From the NCBI GenBank assembly GCA_029891345.1, contig CM057002.1:59820777-59884776 (forward strand): a stretch of DNA of 64,000 bases, read 5' to 3'. The notes under the pieces were generated by a model. It was not told the DNA's origin and made no database searches. It worked only from the letters and a program-made list of their open reading frames with translations. The translations under genes and the position numbers were made by a program. Numbering within the stretch: position 1 is the stretch's first letter; every line of letters starts with the position of its first letter. Below are positions 24,353 to 35,429 of this stretch, piece after piece. This DNA is from Dryococelus australis (lineage: Eukaryota; Arthropoda; Insecta; Phasmatodea; Phasmatidae).

Positions 24353-24895
24353 GGTGTCACCATAGTGATTTATTTGGCTGAAGAAATATATTACATTGAA
24401 ACAGACAGTTTTGGATTTTCATTTTAATTTATCTGATTTTGGTTGATCCGTCATTTGTAGCTAAAATGTTGGTTTATGTGTAGATGTAACTATTCAGATG
24501 GGAAAAATATCTGAAGGATGCTTGCAATTTATAACATGCACATCACTGCTCTACTAAGTAATGTGTAGGGGCATGCAAAATTCACATTTGCGATAAAACA
24601 AATTTTTACACGAATTTGTGTGTTTTAAAATGAATAAACTTGATTTTTAACTTTTTGTGATGATACTACAAAAAAAGTTGGAAAAAAACCCTTTTTAGCC
24701 ACAAATAGTGGCGTATTGGTTTGATTGCAAGTTTTCATTCTGAAATTCTCAAACGTTAGATAATATTAAGTACATTAGTGAATAAAGAAGTGGAGAAATT
24801 GGATTATATAACCTCACTTCTGCTAGGAAATCATGCCTACCGAGGAATATCTTATGGTATTTTCCTCAGCAGAAAAGATAGGAGCTTTTGTTACA

Positions 24896-26541
24896 CAGTA
24901 AAACCCCTCCATTACGACCCCATTTATTACGACCACCTCTCTATTACGACCCCATTTATTACGTCCACCTCTCTATTACGACTCAATCCCGAAGAAGCGT
25001 GAAAAGTTTGAGTAGAAAAAGTCGAAAATTGGAGGCACGTCTAGAAATAGATACAGTAATCCCTGGTCAACGCAGTACCTTGAACTGCAATTGGATTTGT
25101 TTTTGTAGACCTTTTCTCTAACCTCAGTACAAGTTTATATTATCCATGGTTTTCAGTCTATGGGAAACTAGCCTTTACTGATGTTAGTGGTCGCACATTT
25201 CTCAAGCTGCTGTCGTGGACTTTGACATTTGTTGTCCCACCAAGCAGCATGAAGTAATAAATTACTTCATGACAAAAAAGAGGGTAGGGGGGGGGGGGGG
25301 AAGCTGCAGGCCGGGGTCAGTGAGGATTCTTTGTCCTAGTCACATGCCTTACTCTCTCTGTCTTTTTTTACTTCCATTAACCCTCCTCTTTTGCTCTAAA
25401 AACAGTGGCACATTACAGACTAGTTTCTTAATAGTGTATGTATAACTTCAAATAATTCAGTGTCCCTTCTTTAATAATTTTTTTTTAATTTGTGCGCCCA
25501 TGCTTACGTAATATACTAATTTTTTGATGGGCATTTGCTTTTTTTTTGTGAAGTAAATTTTATGTGTAAAGTGAATAAAGATAGGTAAGTGTGTGCAAAT
25601 AAAATGTATTCTTATGTTACCATATTTTGGCGAGCAAGGCAATGTACATGTATAGGTCATGTCAGAAGTTTTTGATGAAAAATTTAGGATAATTAATATT
25701 TCAAGTAGACCGCACTAAATTTTTATATTCCCGTAAACATTGCCGGGCCTCATCGTGCCAGTGCAGAGGCCAACACGCAGCCTACATTTCGTATAAATTC
25801 AACACATTGATGTGAATTGCATCTATTAGCATGTTTTATCAACACCGGGCCACTGTTACAAAGCGAATCAGCCCTGTAACGACGGCACTGGCGGTGGCCG
25901 GCTGGCCCCCGCCTGCCAGAATAATCTTGTAGTGGGCGGCGGCCGGCCAGCCGCCGCCACTCACCGGCTTGTAGCGACTCACCGACAGCTGCCCAGCCCT
26001 GAGGATCTAGGACCGATCGACAGATGCGAGTCGCCGCGCCCGGCCGCACTGTAGAGGATCTAGGTGCTCGCGCAGCAATGTATTCACTGTTAGCTTCAGC
26101 ACACAAGTGATCCAGTGTATCTTCATATATATTATTAATAAATAAAGTTCTGTGTTTTGCTTCAGGCATCTTCAACAGTGTTCAATTATTTTAATAATAC
26201 ATCATTTAATCTTTTCACACACTTTCAATGGCCATAACATACTGTGTTTAGATCTCTTTTATGAAAGGGATGGTTCAATACACCTTTCTTGGATATCAAA
26301 TTAATCAGGAGACGTCCAGCTATTAAAATATACATACGTATTTTTATTTAATTTAAAGTGTTTTTTTTATGTGCTAGAGACGATTGAACATGAACTTCAT
26401 GCAAAAAATGGCAAGTTTGGGGGCATAGGGGTTAGGGATGGGTCAAAATCTGCCCAAAATTTTTATTACGACCACCCCCCTCCCCTATTATGACCCTATT
26501 CTCGGGAAACAGTGAAGGGTCATAATAGAGAGGTTCTACTG
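24896..26541. mobile_element. pogo/Tigger-like nonautonomous DNA element with composite interior
   Basis: The left end, CAGTAAAACCCCTCCATTAC, pairs with the reverse complement of the right end, CAGTAGAACCTCTCTATTAT. Just inside the left end, ATTTATTACGACCACCTCTC is tandemly repeated, and the right end carries the same motif inverted. No transposase remains. Inside are a partial M3 MITE (about 25620-25741) and a CpG-rich block at 25880-26060, so at least two other sequences were captured or inserted. Confidence 0.65.
25880..26060. other. CpG-rich block within the pogo-like element
   Basis: This short block is strikingly GC-rich in an AT-rich setting and has imperfect inverted copies of GGCGGTGGCCGGCTGGC. 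A minus-strand frame (26175-25750) stays open across it for 141 codons, but with arginine/glycine-rich low-complexity content and no domain. It may be a captured host fragment. Confidence 0.4.
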
Positions 26542-27059
26542 TATTTGAAAACATTTGTTCTCTGTCAGCACAGAAATACTATAAAAATAGCCTAAGTGAA
26601 CGACAAAATCACTTGTTTAACCTCAGATTATGGGCGTAAAGTAAACAACAAAAAAATCCATACAGATTGTTCAGCACTGATGTTAGTAACTGTTGAAAAT
26701 TTCTGTGGTTTCAACCATCGATAAAGCTCACTGGTGTCATATTGCAACATAGTGCGCCTGCGACGAACAGCAAATAAATCTTTTGGAAGCTTCTAAATTT
26801 AGTACTGCCACCCGTTCCGGTTTGGGCTGTTATCACATATGGTATATGGTGAAGTTAGTTTCGTGTTGAAGCATCACCCTCTTTTCTTTCGTGCACAATA
26901 TAGGATGTTCATGATGGGATAAGCACTGAGATGCAAAATACAAAAATGCCTGGCTGGGTCGAGAGTTCCCTACGTTGGAGATACTTACACTTTGTGATTT
27001 ATTTATTCTAGTGAAGGCCAAAGATGAGGGGGATTTAAACACTAGAGTATGTTTCCTGA

Positions 27060-29830
27060 TAGGAGACCTTGGTTCGGTTCACTTTTAGAGATGTCAAGAA
27101 GCGTGAAGCCAATTTCACGGAGAGCATCTGGGGAACTAGACCAGAACCTTAGGTTTCTGGGGTGCCCAGCCGTTATATAGAGTTGGTCTGGTAGGTTGAC
27201 GAGAGGGTACAAAATCTGGGGCTACCATTACTACCCTACATCTTTTTGGTACCTGGTTTCTGATGTGCAGAAGGATGCTCTTTCGTACGGTTGTGCTCAC
27301 TCTGCAGGTGAGCGGTGGTGCCGTGGCTGACTCTGTGATGCGTGGAGGGGCGGTGTTCATGCCATGGGAAATAATCGGCTGCGGAGGCTCTTGTATTCTA
27401 TCCTATGCCACGGCCAGTACAGACCCAGGAGAGACTCCCCTTTCTGATGGACAGCCTCGAAGGCCAAATGTTCTTTAGTGGAAAGCTTTGTTAGCGGACC
27501 AAATAAAGGTACTGTTGGTTGAACGTGGTGGGATGTATCGCTATCACCTTGTGTAGTTTCTACTAATGTTAAATTAATAACTTCTTTCACTGCGGCCTGC
27601 AGGGCCCTTCTGCGACTTTTACTGATACTACCCTAGGCGTAAGGCATGCCTGCCATTTTAATGGATTTTTAACACACTAGAAAAATCCAAATCCAAGTGT
27701 TTTTTTTATAGCACTTTGTTCAAAGTGGTGACACTAGCGCCCACAGCGATGTGTGTCAGTTTCTCTGATGTATTTGTTTGAAGGATTCTTATAATGGAGG
27801 TGGATAATTAAGCAAAATATTTTGGACATACACCATTGCTTCAATAATGTATGTCCAAAATATTTTGCTTATTTATTCACTGGTGTGGGTATACAGTTAT
27901 CTACATATTTCTGTTCCTGGCTGTATGATCACATGCAAAGGCAAAGGCCATTATTGAAAATAATCTTCGCTGCGAATTGCCGTTTTTACGCATGCAATCC
28001 AAATTTGGTGACTGTGTTTTGCGAATCGCATTGATATCACAATGGTGAGGAAACTAAAATTATCGCAGATACAGCTGTTGTATATACTTAAGTATAAATG
28101 AGTGGAGAAAAGAATTAACATGGTTTTTACATTCCAAACCAAAACAACTACATCAAACACGTAAACGTCTTTCATATCCACTTTTTTTTCCTGTAATTTG
28201 CAATTTTTTTAATTCCAAGGATTTTGCAGGATTTGTCCCAACAATTCCAGGATTTTTATATACAGGAACTAGGATTTCAGCTTCAGGGCTGGTGGCAGCC
28301 CCGGCGTAAGGCATTTAAAACTCTGGGTGCAAGCTGTCGAGAAGAAGCTACTATTTAGACGGCCCTAGCGTGTACTTCCAGGAAACAGTGGTAGTACCCT
28401 GTGTTCCCAACATCCGGCCTTTGCAAGCTTGGACTGAACTGGGGGTGGTGCAGATTACTGAGCCCTGGGTGAGCAACCCACAAGAGGTCAATCAGATCTG
28501 AGTGCTGCTAGTCCCCCTCTGGCCTTTGTAAGCTGGGAGAAGAACTGAACACTCTGCCTTGTCAGTTGTCTTAGAGGGTTAGAATACCTAGTGCATTCGG
28601 ACGCAGCTGAAGGTCTACCTGTTGGCAGATCTCTGTTTGCCTCTTAATGTGTGTGTGTTCTACGTTTGTGGTTACACACGACGACCATCTTTTCCTCAAA
28701 GTAAATTAACTTCCTTACGTTTCTGAAGTGAAAGAAGTTTAAATAAAATACGCAAGTCAAATTAAAATTACAAGGTTAAAATGATTTACACGTTACGTTA
28801 AATGACAGTCACAACAATATGTTAAAATGTACGTATTCTACTATACGCAATAAGGAAAACACGGTGATGCCACACTAACTCCTAAGTGAATGAATAAATA
28901 AATAATTACGGAAGCGGAACCTATCTTTAAATCTAGGTGAAGGCGACCTGGACGAGAGCTAGGTGTAGTAACTAGTAAGATCTGAAATTAAGAATAACTA
29001 GCGCATTTCACAGTGCCTAGTCTATCCAGAGTGTGTTCTTAAGAAACCTAATCAAATTTCAATTACTGGGAGGGTAATTGAGGTTATAGCACCGTCCGGT
29101 GGGTTAGGAGAGGTCCAGAAAGGATACTGACGTGACCTGCTGCCAAGGGAATTGCTGAAGGTTTTCCAGAAGGTGGGTGGTAGAAGCAGGGCGACGTCTT
29201 TGGGAGCCTCTGGATGATGATGTGGACCGGCAGTGGCAGAATCTGTGGGATGGCTGATGGCTGCTGGTGAAGTGGCGAGCCTCTGGTGCTGTCTTCCGAA
29301 ACGGGTTCCCTAGGTCAGCACCCTTACGAAAGTTCTCCAGCCCTTTGCAAGCTTGGAGAGAGAGGGTTGGCAGCCACTTACCCCTACTGCTACCTTCAGC
29401 CTTTGCAAGCTGGAAGGTACGGCTGCTCAGAGCCAGGGTTGTGCTGGCTTTTTTATACTAAATTTCCAAGCTTGAGGCCTTCAGAGGGGCAAGGGAAGCT
29501 GCTAGCCTAGCTTCCCAGGGGTTGAATATTCTTTCCCTGAAGGGCATTTCTTATTGCCTCTCGAATGGAGGTGTTGACATTCCTTATCTCCTCGGCATGA
29601 GGTTCTGAAGGCTGTGCTGCTCCAGCGAAAAGGGTGGCGAGCTGTGGAACTAGCTTGTCTTGCTGGAGTGTACCAGTGGCTCAGCAAACAGTAAAATCCC
29701 ATGTCTTGGGTTGGGTGACGGCTTGACAGCTTCTTAGAGTTTCTTGGTGAACAGTACAATTTCAAGCCATGTGTCTGCAGTCTCTCTTGATGTGTGCCAA
29801 CGTACCCTTTAGGCATATGTCCCGTTGTAA
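27060..29830 (-). repeat. LTR copy D of the ~2-kb family, enlarged by insertions
   Basis: On the minus strand, a TATAAAAAA box lies near 29457-29449. The conserved terminal peptide block VAPDFVPSRQPTRPTLYNGW is encoded at about 27255-27170, matching copies A, B and C. The distance between these landmarks is about 2.3 kb against 1.5-1.6 kb in the other copies. Insertions such as the hairpin at 27809-27871 could account for part of that difference. The outer ends are approximate. Confidence 0.4.
27809..27871. repeat. Perfect 23-bp inverted repeat with 17-base loop
   Basis: Arms 27809-27831 and 27849-27871 are exact reverse complements, with loop 27832-27848. The arms contain AGCAAAATATTTTGGACATA. 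The 63-base unit would fold into an uninterrupted hairpin. It could be a tiny foldback element or a small-RNA precursor. Confidence 0.9.
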
Positions 29831-31422
29831 TGTTGAGGAGTAATTACGTGCCCCTGTATGAGTGGCATGCTCGAAGATGAGGCAAAGTTAGCGAGTAAAG
29901 TATGCATCCCCAATGTGAATACTTGGGCACTTTGTATGACGTAACTTTAATTATAAAGTGCAGAAACATGCTGTAACTGCAAAGCAACGTGCTGCAGAAT
30001 TCGCAAAACATGGCTTGAATGCAAGTGATGATAAAACTATATTTTGAAAATTTTGTAACGTGTGTGTAGCTTGGGACCATAGGGACTAGTGCATAAAGCA
30101 CATTGAAAGTGGAAAAAAAAACAAAAAAATGATCATCCAAAAAATTTAAAGTTCAAGTATATAGTGTTTTTGAATCTCATTTTTTAAACTGTTACTGTTA
30201 TTTTCACGTATAGATTTGTTTGTATTTACATTGGTAAATTTCCAAAAATAACATTGATTTTTAAGAATAATAACCTCAAATCTTGTATGAAAATAAACAC
30301 CCAAAGTGCATACACGTAATGTCTCTCAAAGATGCAATAAATACTCAAAAATTACAATCCAATCTTGAATAATATCAAACATAGTACTGCATATGCACAA
30401 TCTTATCTTTCACGCTTGCAATAATGTTAATGTGACTCAATAAATTCTGAAATGCTTACCAGTGTGGATAATGTAAAAATAGTTTTAAAATCCTCCTTAA
30501 TTTTGTTGTGATGTGAATGTTCCTACCTTTCCTGGGTTTAAGCATCAAAAAGCATTAATATTTGATAACTATATAAGTCGTAAACAAATATAAGCCTTAT
30601 CATATATGATGAAAGGTCCACATTATTTTATTTTCTCAAAGTGCTCGTCTTTTAAAGAAGACACATAAACCAAGTTAAAATGCTTTTAATTTTCACAAAG
30701 CATTACAGAAAATAAAGTGATAAGGTTGAAATAATTTAGTAAAGTAATGAAGAAGCTTGAGTATAACGTTGTCTACATCCAGGCATTCCATCTTTGTTCT
30801 AACAAATTAGCTTTCTACTAGCAAGTTTTAGAAGTTTTATAAAAAAAGCAATGATTTTCATTAGTTTTTACATGATGGTTAAAAATTCCGTACGGTAGTC
30901 AAAATCTCGTGTCACACTTCAGCATCATGAAATTTGATGCAAAATGATGATGGGGACCCAAATTATTTCAGTGGAATAGTTTTATACAAAAATTATTTTT
31001 TGTGATTGGACTTTTACTTTTTACATATTACAGTGGACTCTTGGTGTACCGAAAACACATTTTCTGATAAGCTATAACCACTGTTAATTTTCAGTGGTCC
31101 CTGCAGAATTCCTATATGATCTATGATAAAATTACCAGCGATTATTGTTTATTGGATGTTGCATCGATCAAAATATCTTTTGGTCTTTTCACTTAAGATT
31201 TCCAGCAACAATAGTTTTTAAGCTGGTTGTTTATGCTAATGTCTAATAACTGGATGTGAAATATGTTAAAATACATCACCGTTTGGCATAGTGCTCTCCA
31301 GTTCAGTTGCACCTATCATCACTAATATTTCAAAGCAAATGGTATTGCCTGAAATGTTAGGAATTATATATTTTTAAAAAGATATTATTTTTTGCACATA
31401 TGCTTTCTTTTGTATTTAAAGT

Positions 31423-31452
31423 CCCCCCCCCCCCCACACACACACACACACA
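31423..31452. repeat. C-run plus CA microsatellite
   Basis: About 13 cytosines are followed by (CA)n. The rest of the 29.8-33.2 kb interval is AT-rich ACOX3 intron. It contains a slightly GC-richer patch at 31930-32290 and otherwise nothing I can identify besides the decayed frame below. Confidence 0.85.
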
Positions 31453-32679
31453 AAGTTAGTTTTTAATTGTACCTGGTGTAAAATCAACATGATTTTTAAA
31501 CAAAATATTAATTTACCTCAATAGACAGCATCTTCTGAATGAAATTATATGCCCAGATCTCCCCTTGTCGCCGAAAATTGATTGCACATCAAGTGACTTG
31601 TATTACCTAGTGTAAAGTTAATTTTCAGCAGCTTATTGCAAGTAGATTGAAGGATTCATATTAATTCGTTCGATGAACACACATAATCTGAATAAACTGG
31701 TATGCTGGAAGGGCCTGTTTGGCACCTTTTGTCATCCAATAATGTGTAAGCACAAAGCCCAAGTGCAGCATAACTCACAACAGGCAAAGTGTAAGTGAAA
31801 ATCAGAGGACGTGGTTTTGAACTATTAATTATTGACTGCTGCAATGAAATTAATTTTTGTCACTTTAATTATTATTCTCTCTCAAAACCACACTTTTTTA
31901 AAAATGAGATAGTATTAATTACATTGACCACAGATTTGCCACGTGAGCACAGTATCACCAACATAATGTGGCTTGGAATGCGTACGCTTCGGCTGTTCTC
32001 CGTGATATTCAGCAGAGCTCATTTCCTCTCCTCACACGGCTGGCAAGGAGGGAGCCAGTTGCCTAGCAACCAGCATGGCGTCATTGCGCCCTCCCTCAGG
32101 TGTGCCTACCTTGGAAGGAAAAAAGGCAGATTGTTTCACTTCTGCTGCTGAGGCTTCCCCTTCTCCATCTTGCTGCAATGAACACGCTGGCCGGTCGATA
32201 ACCTCTCTGCCTGCTCTCAGCTGATCGGGTGCGTCCGAGGCATCCAAAATTGTCAGTGTGTTGGAAAGTATGGGGACAGCTTGCATTCAGTGTGTGATTA
32301 CAGGTAGTTGCATACAGTATTCTGTGACGTTATAATTCTTGTTTAAATGAGTTGATGTGAACATTTTTTTAATGTATTATTTACAGTAATATCCCTTTTT
32401 TTTTTTGTTTTTATTAGCTAAACTTCATTCACTGATAATGTACAGCTCTCATTATACTCAACATGAAGTTTAGAAGGTTAATGTATTTTATTGACATACA
32501 TGTCAAATCCTCATTTACTAAAATTTTGGATGTATGGAAATTTTATGACAGAGTCCTGAAAAACAGTAGATCAGGAGTCCACTGTATCCAAAAACCCAGC
32601 ACCTAGCCTTAAATATTTTCTGTGGTATTTGCAATAAACCTAAGTTTCACTTCAAATTTGATGTATGTTTATGAAACTT

Positions 32680-33150
32680 TGTGGCTTAAAAAACTGGGCC
32701 TTAAATTCCCTTCTCCATCATTTACATGCAAGATCTCTAGGACACGTCCCGTGCTTCACCCATATTTCCACTGAGAGTACCTGATAAATCTGTTCAGTCA
32801 GCACATCTGTCTCTGCGTTGATACCATCTGCCACAGATGAACCAATGGGAAAGTTATCCAATGTTCCATTTACGAGGGCATTGCCTGATTTGTACAAAAT
32901 TCTGCTCTGCGCTTCACAATTCTTCCCACTTGGTGGAAGTAAGACAAGTGCTGTGATTGCTAAGAGCAACACATGATAGCTCTTCTCATTTAGTGCATCT
33001 TCTGCATCTCGATGGGAATCTCATCAGCCAAAACATTCTCAAAGTTGACCTTGAGTCCTGTGCTGAAACCAAACTGTGTAATGTTTGATATGTTGATCCT
33101 AGATGTAGCTCTTAGGGTGAACTTAGATGAAGCGGAAAATTGATTGTAAA
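32680..33150 (-). pseudogene. Unrecognised decayed coding sequence in ACOX3 intron
   Basis: On the minus strand, FGFSTGLKVNFENVLADEIP (about 33075-33020) is followed after a stop by an 84-codon open frame (32972-32718). That frame contains LLAITALVLLPPSGKNCEAQ and SSVADGINAETDVLTEQIYQ. The composition looks protein-like rather than random, but I recognise no family. A processed pseudogene or transposon gene are both possible. Confidence 0.3.
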
Positions 33151-33289
33151 TAGGGCTGTCAGGCATAGGCCTGCATCAGTAGTAAATGTAAGGGTCTATG
33201 TAAATACATACAGTGCATCCATTGTTTCTACAATACATGTTACAGAACAAGTGAACGTGTTTAAAATTGAATTCTTTTTTTCCTGCCAG

Positions 33290-33425
33290 CATTTCATCAT
33301 TTCAAAATTTTGGCAACTCGCTTCACGCAAGAACGCAGAAGAAAACATTCAGAATGTTCTTGTTGACCTGTGTTCTTTATTTGGAGCATCAAGGTTGCAA
33401 AAGCACATGGCCACACTTTATGAAG
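33290..33425 (+). CDS. ACOX3: Peroxisomal acyl-CoA oxidase (ACOX3-type), penultimate exon
   Basis: A strong pyrimidine-rich acceptor (TTTTTTTCCTGCCAG) precedes HFIISKFWQLASRKN. The exon continues to VLVDLCSLFGASRLQKH and ATLYEG, and its donor is GAAG|GTTAGT. The spacing and the pattern L--LCSL-----L-----L-Y-G match the C-terminal ACOX domain. It enters in phase 0 and leaves in phase 1, joining the last exon without a stop. Confidence 0.9.
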
Positions 33426-34335
33426 GTTAGTTTGTATCATATTTGTTAACATTCACATGTTATAAATTTACATACAAAACTCATGATCTGGACTTTATTG
33501 CTGCTGTCCTCCAGTTTGTGTTTAAATACAAATACAGTATAAACTCTTTTCTGCAACCTATGATTTTACAGTTTCATGTATTTAACACCTACTTTATTTA
33601 CTCCCAGTTTTTTCAGCATAAATTTCTTTCTTTTTTACAATTTCATGCCCTTTGCAACAATATTTCCTGGCCAAAAAAATATATATATATATATTTTTTT
33701 TATTCGCAGTATGTTTCTAAAAGTCTTTTTACTTCATCCCTTGTTAAGTTGTCAATTTATGATACACCCATTTACTGCAGTGTGTTTCCCAGATTTCCAA
33801 ACTCTAAAAATAATACATGTAACATTTTGATTGCTACATTAAAAGTATACAAAATATATGTGGTTTGTTATACTCTTCTATAATTTTTAATCAAAGAAGG
33901 CCTCAAATGTTTCAAAATTACAGTTTTAGAACACTTTGAATAAATGATACACCATGTGCCTTTAACAGTCTTCCACAGCCTCCCAACTCAAACAGATAAC
34001 CAGTCGTTAGACGAACAACTACATCTTTAATAACATTGGAAGAGCAGTTGTAATTTGCATAGTCTTTTAACTACACCTACTAGGTACAAGTAATGTTTTA
34101 AAATTATTTAAAAATAAGTTTTAAATCACATTATAAATGGTTTATAGCTTTTTTAAATTTTAAATTCATTGGTAATGTTACTGGACTTAACAGTTATATG
34201 TTAGAAAGAAAAAAGTGTCGATTCCATCTTCATATCATTTTTAAAGGTAAAAAAAATAAAACTGATATTTAGCAACTGCAACCAGAGCTCTAAAAGTCAT
34301 GCGCGGAGTGAAAGTTGCTGTTCTCACACTTCTAG

Positions 34336-34595
34336 GCGAGTACATGTCAGGCAGCGGTCCAGCTGGGATGCTGCGGGACGGCATCCTCCTGCTTTGCTCC
34401 AGACTGAAGCCGGAGGCTGTTTCGCTGGTGGATGCCATTGCTCCTCCGGACTTCTGCCTCAACTCGGTGCTGGGCAAGTCGGACGGCCAGGTGTACAGGA
34501 ACATTCAGGCGGCTGTGTACCAGACACCACAGGTGTTTGAGCGGCCTACTTGGTGGCAGGATGTCGTTGCCTGGCAAACCCAGTCCAAGCTGTGA
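34336..34595 (+). CDS. ACOX3: Peroxisomal acyl-CoA oxidase (ACOX3-type), terminal exon with PTS1
   Basis: The exon begins after CACACTTCTAG, encodes 86 codons including the TGA stop, and ends in SKL, the canonical type-1 peroxisomal targeting signal. Internal blocks include LCSRLKPEAVSLVDAIAPPD, matching the family motif LVD-IAPPDF, and TWWQDVV near the end. The six exons in the window total 1035 coding bases (344 residues). They keep one frame and show no lesion, so this is an intact C-terminal half of a real gene. A poly(A) signal follows about 170 bases later. Confidence 0.95.
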
Positions 34596-34765
34596 CGGAG
34601 GTGCTCTTATAAGTTACAGTGTAGCAACACCTTACTGGTTTTCTGGCAGTTGTCACAACTTAATTACATTTTGTAAATTGAGCATGCCATATGATGGAAT
34701 TTGTATGCATACCATGAAATAATCATACTGTATATACCATATGACAAAATAATTTTTGTCTTCTG

Positions 34766-34822
34766 ATTAAAATTTATTGTTGTGCAAAATTTTGTTAAAG
34801 TACGATACATTCTGCCAATAAA
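34766..34822 (+). terminator. Poly(A) signals for ACOX3
   Basis: ATTAAA at 34766-34771 and AATAAA at 34817-34822 lie 170-230 bases after the ACOX3 stop, in AT-rich sequence. Either could define the 3' end. The cleavage site cannot be seen. Confidence 0.5.
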
Positions 34823-35429
34823 TATTTTTTGTACAGACACTCACAAGAATGTACTTACTGTATGTAGAATGCCATGCAGCCACCCACACACAGACAGATG
34901 TACTAATAACTATTATAGCCTTGTTGGATGTGTATCTTCGGACACCAAAGGGTTTAATCACATGACCACTGAAATTTTACAACTGCACATCACACACAGA
35001 ATTTCAAACAAAGTTCCTGAACTTCGAGATCAAGCTTTTTTTATTGCAGACAAAAAATAAGTTTTATGATAAAGATACAAAACAACCTGTGCAAAATTTC
35101 CTGACTTTTCCCTGCTTTCCAGACCAAAAGTTGTGATTTTCTTCAACTATTTCTAGAACTTGGACTATATTGGTTCTATATTTTATGGCACTTGCACATT
35201 TATACATTATGAACATATGTGTAAGCTAGTTTCAAAATTGTCAAATCAAATGCAAAATAAAAATTATACATATTTCCAGAAATCTAACACTAGTATAAAT
35301 TTTCAATCAAGCAAAGCATTCTGTTCGCTAATCCAAAAATGCATTGACGTGCGACACATTGTCGGATTCTACTAGAAACTTGATTTTGCCTCATCTGAAC
35401 ATGCTTACACTTCACTAAGGCGGGGTTAC

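Noticed and set aside
33443..33883. 146-codon AT-rich ORF after the ACOX3 exon
   Set aside because: It has Phe/Tyr/Ile-rich low-complexity composition and lies between two coding exons of ACOX3 with good splice sites.
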